Under the pieces are notes generated by a model, which was not told the origin of the DNA, ran no database searches, and was given only the letters and a program-made list of their open reading frames with translations. A program made the translations under genes and the position numbers. From Candidatus Omnitrophota bacterium (lineage in GTDB: Bacteria; Omnitrophota; Omnitrophia; Omnitrophales; Abzuiibacteriaceae), in assembly GCA_016206995.1 (NCBI GenBank), contig JACQQN010000073.1, forward strand, positions 1 through 16,352: a stretch of 16,352 bases of DNA. Reading direction: 5' to 3'. Shown piece after piece: positions 8,335-14,700 of this stretch (the first letter of the stretch is position 1; every line of letters begins with the position of its first letter).

Positions 8335-9497
8335 CGGTAGACTTCCTTGGCCGTTGGCCGTTTATAGGTTTCATTAAAATAATGCACGGCTTCCTCGCTT
8401 GACGCTTGAAAACCAAGCGCGCTTAACGTTTCACACAAAATTTGAAGCCCAATCGTAAGATCTTCTTTTGTAATATAACCCATATGCGCAATGCGAAAGA
8501 TCTTTCCTTTCATGCTCCCTTGTCCGCCAGCCATGGTAACACCCTTTTCATCTCGCATAATTTTAATTAGTTTCTCACCATCAATTCCATTCGGCACTTT
8601 TACCGCAGTCACCGCATTTGAAGGGTGACTTTTCGCGAAGAGTTCCAGCTTGATTGCTCGCAACGCAGCTCTCGTTGCATCCGCAAGACGTGCTGTTTCA
8701 TTTAGGTGACTTCGAAGACCTTTTACTTGAATCAGCTTCAAAGTTTCTTCAAGCGCCAACACCAAAGTTAGCGCGGGTGTAAACGGAGTATCAGAATCAA
8801 GAAACGCTTTTTGGTAAAGCTTTAAATCGCAATAATATTTCTGGCATGTCGAGGTTTTATTGAGTGCAAGCGCACGTTCGCTCGCACTGATAAACGCGAG
8901 TCCTGGTGGAAGCATGAGCGCCTTTTGAGAACCGCTCACAACCACATCGACTTTCCATTCATCTTGCGGCAGCGGATCTGCACCCAAACCACTAATGGCA
9001 TCTACAACCAAAATGGCGTTTGATTTGGAAACCATTTCTGCTATCGACTGAATATCGTAGGTCACGCCAGTTGATGTTTCACAATGAGTTGTGTAAACCG
9101 CTTTTGTGAACGGGTTCACCTGTAACACTTTTCTAATTTCTGCAGGGTCAATCGCTTCTCCATACGGAGCACTGACGCTGAGCACATTCATCCCATAACT
9201 TTTCCCAAGCTCAAGCCACCTTTCGCCAAACTTACCGGCATGAGCAACCAAAATCGTATCGCCTGGAGACAAAAAATTAACCACGGCGGCTTCCATCGCG
9301 CCCGTTCCTGAACTGGTTAATGTGAATACATTGCTTTTAGTTTGAAACACTTCTTGCAATCCAAGCGAAACCCGACCAAACACCTTCCGATATTGAGGTG
9401 TCCTGTGATGAAAAATGGGTTGGCTTAAGATTTTCAATGCTTCCGGTGGGACTGGTGTGGGGCCCGGCGTAAGCAAAACATTTCGATTCTGATTCAT
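8331..9497 (-). CDS. Class V PLP aminotransferase, alanine-glyoxylate/serine-pyruvate type; possible phosphoserine aminotransferase
   Basis: A 388-residue fold-type I PLP enzyme. The N-terminus LLTPGPTPVPP and the block FTLTSSGTGAMEAAV (58-72) are typical of the AGXT/PucG branch. Asp166 (VVDAISG) should contact the PLP ring nitrogen, and Lys192 in SGSQKALMLPPG is the Schiff-base lysine. The C-terminus has the AHMGYI block shared by this branch. Because it overlaps serA by 4 nt, I infer that it aminates 3-phosphohydroxypyruvate to phosphoserine, standing in for SerC. Class V enzymes paired with serA in Thermotoga, and a methanococcal broad-specificity aminotransferase, support that idea from memory. 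The alternatives are glyoxylate, serine-pyruvate or purine-catabolic (ureidoglycine) transamination. Family assignment is firm, the substrate is not. It starts 15 nt after clpP, with a GGGAAAG ribosome-binding stretch. Confidence 0.85.
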   Translation of the reverse strand: MNQNRNVLLTPGPTPVPPEALKILSQPIFHHRTPQYRKVFGRVSLGLQEVFQTKSNVFTLTSSGTGAMEAAVVNFLSPGDTILVAHAGKFGERWLELGKSYGMNVLSVSAPYGEAIDPAEIRKVLQVNPFTKAVYTTHCETSTGVTYDIQSIAEMVSKSNAILVVDAISGLGADPLPQDEWKVDVVVSGSQKALMLPPGLAFISASERALALNKTSTCQKYYCDLKLYQKAFLDSDTPFTPALTLVLALEETLKLIQVKGLRSHLNETARLADATRAALRAIKLELFAKSHPSNAVTAVKVPNGIDGEKLIKIMRDEKGVTMAGGQGSMKGKIFRIAHMGYITKEDLTIGLQILCETLSALGFQASSEEAVHYFNETYKRPTAKEVYR

Positions 9498-9512
9498 AGG
9501 TTCTTTCCCAAT

Positions 9513-10112
9513 TTATTTTTTAGCTTCGTCTGCGGTTGCAATGACTTGATCCACCAGGCCATATGTGTGCGCTTCTTCAGCTGACAAAAAGTGATCACGA
9601 TCCGTATCTTTTTCGATTCGCTCAATGGGCTGGCCGGTATGTTTTGCAAGCACTTCATTGAGCGACTTCTTCATTTTTAAAATTTCGGTTGCCTGAATGT
9701 GAATATCGCTTGCGCTCCCTTGAGCGCCGCCCCAAGGCTGGTGAATCATCACTCGCGAATGCGGAAGCGCGTACCGCTTTCCTTTGCGTCCTGCCGCCAA
9801 AAGAAGCGCTCCCATACTCGCGGCCTGTCCGACACAAAAGGTCGCAATATCACACTTCACAAATTGCATGGTATCGTAAATGGCGAGCCCGGCTGTTACC
9901 ACACCGCCCGGCGAATTAATATAAACACTAATATCTTTTTCAGGGTTATCCATTTGCAGAAAAAGAATCTGGGCAATAATTAAATTGGCGACAATATCGT
10001 CAATGGGCGTACCAATAAAAATAATCCGATCCTTAAGCAACCGTGAATAAATATCATAAGCCCGCTCTCCACGCCCTGTTTGTTCAATCACCATTGGCAC
10101 CAGATAACTCAT
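9513..10112 (-). CDS. clpP: ATP-dependent Clp protease proteolytic subunit
   Basis: Serine protease that forms the tetradecameric barrel degrading proteins fed in by ClpX or ClpA/ClpC unfoldases. It has 199 residues, with the catalytic triad at Ser99 (GQAASMGA), His124 (MIHQPWGG) and Asp173 (in DTDRDHFLS), keeping E. coli spacing. NSPGG (66-70) and the hydrophobic handle helix are present. There is no long propeptide, since the MVIEQTGRGERAYDIYSRLL segment begins almost at the start. The ATG is preceded by a near-perfect Shine-Dalgarno AAAGGAGG (10117-10124), the strongest in this operon, so high independent translation is likely. It follows tig by 21 nt, as in many bacteria, but clpX, the usual third gene of that cluster, is absent; the next gene is an aminotransferase. 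Confidence 0.97.
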   Translation of the reverse strand: MSYLVPMVIEQTGRGERAYDIYSRLLKDRIIFIGTPIDDIVANLIIAQILFLQMDNPEKDISVYINSPGGVVTAGLAIYDTMQFVKCDIATFCVGQAASMGALLLAAGRKGKRYALPHSRVMIHQPWGGAQGSASDIHIQATEILKMKKSLNEVLAKHTGQPIERIEKDTDRDHFLSAEEAHTYGLVDQVIATADEAKK

Positions 10113-10116
10113 ATTT

Positions 10117-10124
10117 CCTCCTTT
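10117..10124 (-). promoter_or_regulatory. Strong ribosome-binding site of clpP
   Basis: AAAGGAGG lies 4 nt before the clpP ATG and fixes that start. Most other genes of the operon have weak sites or start/stop overlaps, so this site stands out and suggests that ClpP is made in higher amount than its neighbours. Confidence 0.85.
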
Positions 10125-10133
10125 ATGATTTCT

Positions 10134-11414
10134 CTAAGCCGTTTTAATCACGGCGTGATCTTTAACAAATTGAATAGTCTTTTCGCTGACAATTCTTAAC
10201 AAAAGTGATTCCTTCTCATTTTGATTTTTTTCAAAATGTTCTTGAATCTCTTCGAAAGGTTTTCGATATTGCTTTGCAATTGTCTCATATTTCGCTGAAA
10301 AATCAGCTGCTTGCGCTTCAATTTTTTCCTTTTGAGCAACTTCGTCAAGAATGAATGAGATTTTCACTTGCCGCTCAGCTTCTGGCTGCATTTTCTGTCG
10401 TAATGTTTCAAGTTCTTGCGCATCCGCCTCTCGATTGAGTCCTTGATGTTTCAATCGATGAATTGTGTCTTCAACAAGTGCATTACGTCTTCGTTCAACC
10501 ATTCGCTTCGGAACGTCAAATTTTGAATTTTGAATCAGTAAATCAAGCAAAGCGTTTTCGATCTCGAGATTTTGTTCTTCTTTTTTGTGGGTTTCTATAT
10601 CGGTTCTGATTTTTTGAGTTAAATCGTTCACGGTTTGGAAATCGCCTGCTTCTTTCGCAAATTCATCATCTATTGCAGGAAGTTCGCGTGTTTTAATTTC
10701 CTTCACGCTAACCTGAAAAATACCCTCTTTCCCTGCAAATTTTTTATTCGTGTAATTTTGTGGAAAAATCACTTTCACATCACGCTTGTCACCAGATTTT
10801 ACACCGACTAGCTGATTTGAAAAACCCTCTAAGTAATCTTTCTCTTTGAGCGCAATCATATCTTCAGAACGCTTCTCAATTTGTTTCCCGCCAACGTTAC
10901 ATACATAATCACAAATCAAATAGTCGCCAATCACAGCCTCGCGATTTTCAATTGGAACAAATTTAGCATGCGACTCTTGAATTCTTTTCATGATATCGCT
11001 TACCTCAGAATCTTGAACTTGAAGCGGTTTAGGCTTTACGGTTAATCCTTTATACCGGTCGATTTTGATTTTGGGCCTGACTTCAACATGAGCATCAAAA
11101 TTAAAATGATCCTGTTCAAAATCAATGCGCTGAACAGTCGGTGTTGAAATGGGGTGGATATCTTTTGAGCGGCAAGCTTCTGCAAGGCTTTTAGGAATCA
11201 GGTTCTTTAAAACTTCCTCGCGGGCAGTATCTTTATAGTGGATCGCAAGAATATCTCGCGGAACTTTTCCCGGACGAAAACCAGGAACTTTCGCTACCTT
11301 TTCCGCCTTTGCATAAAATACGTTATATTCCTGTTTGATTTGATCTGGCGCAACATGAATGGTAATTAATTTCTCGCAAGAACTAATATCTTTTACAGCT
11401 ACTTTTGAAATCAT
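10134..11414 (-). CDS. tig: Trigger factor, ribosome-bound chaperone and peptidyl-prolyl isomerase
   Basis: Binds ribosomal protein L23 at the exit tunnel and shields nascent chains. The 426-residue product has the three-part layout. The N-terminal ribosome-binding domain carries GFRPGKVP (45-52; the E. coli signature is GFRKGKVP). A FKBP-like domain lies around 150-235, where VIGDYLICDY begins it and LEGFSNQLVGVKSGD is inside it. A long helical C-terminal chaperone domain follows, starting near LPAIDDEFAK. The start is ATG 11412-11414 with AAGG 4 nt upstream. The frame stays open 28 codons further upstream, but that stretch is translated tRNA-Gly and leader sequence and should not be annotated as protein. 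The gene begins 39 nt after the tRNA and is followed 21 nt later by clpP. Confidence 0.95.
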   Translation of the reverse strand: MISKVAVKDISSCEKLITIHVAPDQIKQEYNVFYAKAEKVAKVPGFRPGKVPRDILAIHYKDTAREEVLKNLIPKSLAEACRSKDIHPISTPTVQRIDFEQDHFNFDAHVEVRPKIKIDRYKGLTVKPKPLQVQDSEVSDIMKRIQESHAKFVPIENREAVIGDYLICDYVCNVGGKQIEKRSEDMIALKEKDYLEGFSNQLVGVKSGDKRDVKVIFPQNYTNKKFAGKEGIFQVSVKEIKTRELPAIDDEFAKEAGDFQTVNDLTQKIRTDIETHKKEEQNLEIENALLDLLIQNSKFDVPKRMVERRRNALVEDTIHRLKHQGLNREADAQELETLRQKMQPEAERQVKISFILDEVAQKEKIEAQAADFSAKYETIAKQYRKPFEEIQEHFEKNQNEKESLLLRIVSEKTIQFVKDHAVIKTA

Positions 11415-11453
11415 GAAGCCTTGAGGAAATTCAAATTCCTCATCCTGTCGAAC

Positions 11454-11528
11454 TGGAGCGAGCGATGGGATTTGAACCCACAACATCTTCCTTGGCAAGG
11501 AAGTGCTCTACCATTGAGCTACGCTCGC
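11454..11528 (-). tRNA. tRNA-Gly (anticodon GCC)
   Basis: It folds as a standard cloverleaf: acceptor GCGAGCG pairs with CGCTCGC, D stem GCTC/GAGC, anticodon stem CTTCC/GGAAG closing the loop TTGCCAA (anticodon GCC), T stem GTGGG/CCCAT with loop TTCAAAT, and discriminator T. The next three bases read CCA, so the 3' CCA appears to be encoded, unlike the tRNA-Leu in this window. It lies between a strong promoter and tig on the same strand, so it probably shares a transcript with tig and must be cut out by RNase P and a 3' processing enzyme. Confidence 0.97.
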
Positions 11529-11589
11529 ATTTTGTTTTTTAATGAATTACCATTGTCCACCACACAGCGTGGCGGAAGCTACGCTCGCA
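11509..11589 (-). repeat. Duplicated tRNA-Gly 5' end, upstream copy interrupted by a 21-bp hairpin
   Basis: The plus-strand 21 nt at 11509-11529 (first 20 bases of tRNA-Gly plus one base before it) recur upstream as 11548-11555 plus 11577-11589, identical once the 21 bp at 11556-11576 are removed. The second copy is therefore a tRNA 5' fragment split by a discrete insert. Similarity ends after the 21 nt. The fragment lies in the transcribed leader of the tRNA-Gly/tig unit. Confidence 0.8.
11556..11576. repeat. 21-bp hairpin element, 6-bp arms around a 9-nt loop (copy 1)
   Basis: On the plus strand the arms are TCCACC and GGCGGA around loop ACACAGCGT. On the transcribed minus strand TCCGCC pairs with GGTGGA through one G-U pair, and the stem can extend by two further pairs (AC/GT). 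It shares length, arm spacing and a CTGT loop core with elements at 16001-16021 and 16061-16081. It sits exactly inside a tRNA-Gly fragment. Confidence 0.7.
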
Positions 11590-11604
11590 AATTTTATAAA
11601 TTTG
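11588..11604. promoter_or_regulatory. AT-rich 17-bp palindrome in the tRNA-Gly/tig leader
   Basis: Perfect arms CAAATTT and AAATTTG flank a 3-nt TAT centre. It lies about 40 nt downstream of the predicted transcription start. It may be a protein-binding site or a weak RNA hairpin; in AT-rich DNA such a palindrome can also arise by chance. Confidence 0.35.
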
Positions 11605-11651
11605 TGACTTAAACTCTTTGAAATCCGCAACTTACAACTGAAAAACAAGGT

Positions 11652-11680
11652 ATTATAGTGATTTCGTAATCACACTGCAA
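11652..11680 (-). promoter_or_regulatory. Sigma70-like promoter for the tRNA-Gly/tig superoperon
   Basis: The -35 box TTGCAG (11675-11680) and -10 box TATAAT (11652-11657) are separated by exactly 17 nt on the minus strand. The predicted start is near 11645, leaving a leader of about 117 nt before tRNA-Gly. It is the only convincing promoter I see for the whole tRNA-Gly to proS run. Confidence 0.75.
11658..11673. promoter_or_regulatory. Operator-like palindrome filling the promoter spacer
   Basis: GTGATT and AATCAC are perfect inverted arms separated by 4 nt, sitting between the -35 and -10 boxes. A dimeric regulator bound there would block RNA polymerase. The geometry does not match CRP, whose half-sites are 6 nt apart rather than 8 when measured as GTGA/TCAC. 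The regulator is unknown. Confidence 0.45.
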
Positions 11681-11735
11681 GAGAAATGGCTAGAGAAATT
11701 AAGTGGGGTAAAATTCCTGCGAAGAAAACCGATTG

Positions 11736-14700
11736 CTATGCCATTTGGCCGAGATAATTGGCAACCTTTTGAGTCTCGGCAAAAAACCGTGTCAAGTCAT
11801 GTGTTAAGAAAAATTGAAAAAGTCGTTGAGTCGATTCAAGGACAATTTCGGTAAACAAACCCATTTGCAAAACAATTGCCTCTTCTGCGGGTTCTGGAGT
11901 TCGAAACCGTACGTCATCAACACCGGTAGCGCTCTGGATCAGCTTGGTTGCTTCTTCATAAATATTTTGAGAAGGGTTTTCTTTGTCTGGCTCAACCACC
12001 AAAATAGGTATTTGGCCATTGATCAATCCCACCTCTTCATTCACCACCTGGATCAAAATTTTTTCGTTGTTATAATCTCCCGTAATAAAAACTACCGGGA
12101 CACCTTTCACGTATTTCGCATAAACGGCAAGAGCTGGAAGAAAGCCGGTATAAAGATAGGCGTGTGAAAACACCTCATTGATAGATTTTTCGCTGGAAGA
12201 TTTTAAAACGTCGGTCATCACCTCCTTAAACTTCTTTCTTGCATCGCTTGAAGTTTCAAGAAGTTGTATCAGCATTCGCGTCGCAGTGCGATAATGATCA
12301 ATTTGCTTTTCCGTAAAAACAGAATGAGATTGAACATCATCGAAATTTATCTGCACTGGAAAGATTTCGTTTGCACTTCTATGATTGTCTGTTAATTGAA
12401 ACTCTAAATTCCTTGCAATTCGAAGTTCGGATCTGATTTTTCTGTCAGCAATACGTTCAATCCGTTGAATTCGAAGAAGCACCTGATCAATTGCTTGGAT
12501 GATGACGTCATTTTTTGCTTCTCTAGGTTTTCTGGAAAGCGTTTGACGGAGTTCTCCTAACCGCGAAATAGCAAGCGAGGAATACCCATCGCTCGCAAAA
12601 GCCTTGATCCGATCAGCGCCCCACCGCCTGACTGTTGAATTGTTATTTTGAATTTGATCAATTCCCTCTGCAAACTCAGAAACCATTTCTTCTTTGAGCT
12701 CCTGACTCAAGCGTAGCTTCTTGCTTTTGTGATCAAAAGTCAACTGGCCTCCAACTGTAATTAGCTGGTGCAATGTTTGAACAAAATCTGGCTTAAGAAA
12801 CGTGCGGGATTCCGAATCAAGATAGCCAAGCCAACCCACCGAATCTCTAGTTAGAACCGCTCCGGGTGTTTGATCACCCACCAAAAATTGATAGAACCCA
12901 CGATCAGTCACCAATGTTCGCTTCGAATTGCGAAATACCCTAATGAGAGCTTGAGAAAATGAACTGCCAACAATCAGAAATTTTAAAGCATCTTTAATTT
13001 TTAAAAGAACCGCAACGTCATCAGGATTTTTGAGATCAAGCCGGCTAATCGCACCCGCAAATGCGTGGTCATCTGGCATGTCATACAATGCTTCGCTCCG
13101 GAGCTCGGCCCTTGTCGGTGGCTTTTTTGTCAGCGACGCTTGAGGACCGACAGTCGCGACTTTCATCAAAGCTTCTTTTTCTAAATCTTGACGGTGTGAC
13201 CCTACCCGGCTTCGACTTTGTGCCGATTTTGAGACATCAATAATAGAACCTTCTACACTAAGACCGGCTGCGCCTGCGGCAATTGCTTTAAACCGCCATT
13301 CATATTCAACGTCTCCCAGATCAATTTCCATACGGTATCGAGCCCTTTGTGCAGATTGATTATCACGAAGAATATTGTTCAGCGCGCCCATCATCTGCAA
13401 TACATCGCTCGTCACTTTAGCTGGCGACCATTTCGCAAGCCCCCACTGAATCTGAATTTTCGGTTCAATTGGTTTTTCAGGTGATTCTTCGTCCCAAAAA
13501 ATATTTTCTACTTTTTCAAGCTCGCTAAACCACCAGTCTAAAATCATTCGAAATTGATAAAGCATGTCATTTCTTCTTTTTTTAATGCTTTGATAAACAT
13601 AGGTGGCATCAACCGCATTTATGCGGTGAAATTTGAGCTCCTTAAAAATCTGTCTCATCGCCACTGCTAAATCTGATAAATCAGCGTCCGGCTGATCTTT
13701 CAAGCGCTCGGATCCAACCTCAAACTGAGATAACAATTGCGTGAACAACTCATTTATTTTTTTACCCTCATCGGAAAGAAAATAAGCAAGTACCCCAAAA
13801 CGTTTTTGATAACGGGCATATCGAAAGCTTTTAAATGCATATTTCTCAAACTTTTTTTGGATCTCTTCAACTTTCTCCTTGGCTGAGTTAAGTTGAGCGC
13901 GAGAAACCTTTCGAAGCTCGGCCCTCGCTGGATTTGATGATGAAAATAAGGTTACGTTTTGCTCTGCTTCTTGATCAGAATAGAAACCTGGTAGCAAATC
14001 ACTGGCATCAGAAACTCCATAGCTTTGAGCAAAAATGCGGTCACTTTTCCAAGGGCCATCTGTCAATGTTGTATTTTTAATTCCTAAGTTTTTAAAAAAC
14101 TGACCGAAAGCAATACTACCAACCCGGGTTAACCCAAAAGCACTACCTACATCCTCCAACATTTCAAAATCTACGCTTGATGTAATGTCTACTTTTCCAG
14201 GATAAAGATACATCTCCCGAAAATCATAAGCCACATAACTAAGCAGATTAATCCAACGAAGTAGTTTCTTAAGCGAGTCGCCAATCGGAAGTTTCTGAAT
14301 GACTTTAGCGCTCCATCTTTTAGCGCGCTTGATCCGTGCGCTCACAACTGGATTCGTAATGCGCATTCCAAAAAAAATAAGGGGGCGATTCCGCACATAA
14401 TTACGAACCGCCATTTTGTTTTCTGATTTTTGAAATGCAAAGCGGTAATCAATAGTCAAAATGTAACCTTTGACACTTTTCTTTAAAATCTTAGCCATCC
14501 GAACTTGCCAATAGACTAGGTTTAAACTGAGTGGCCACTCCCAGCCTCGCTCTTGCTCGTGAAGATTGTTTAAATGTACGAAAATTACATCTTGAACTGC
14601 TAAGGGCGTCGTCTGAATCTTTTGGTAAGCAGGGTTTGATTCATCGAAAGGAACCAAAACTTCCTTGAAATCACCCTTTTGGTCAAGGGTTACATAAACT

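Noticed and set aside
731..9983. Plus-strand open frames opposite the operon genes
   Set aside because: They are antisense shadows of proS, rseP, dxr, purA, serA and clpP, with no recognisable products.
11415..11498. N-terminal extension of trigger factor by 28 codons
   Set aside because: The extra residues are translated tRNA-Gly and leader DNA, the known spurious type of peptide read from tRNA genes. The family N-terminus fits ATG 11412-11414.
11681..11735. Rho-independent terminator after the giant gene
   Set aside because: I found no stable hairpin followed by a T run on the minus strand in this gap.
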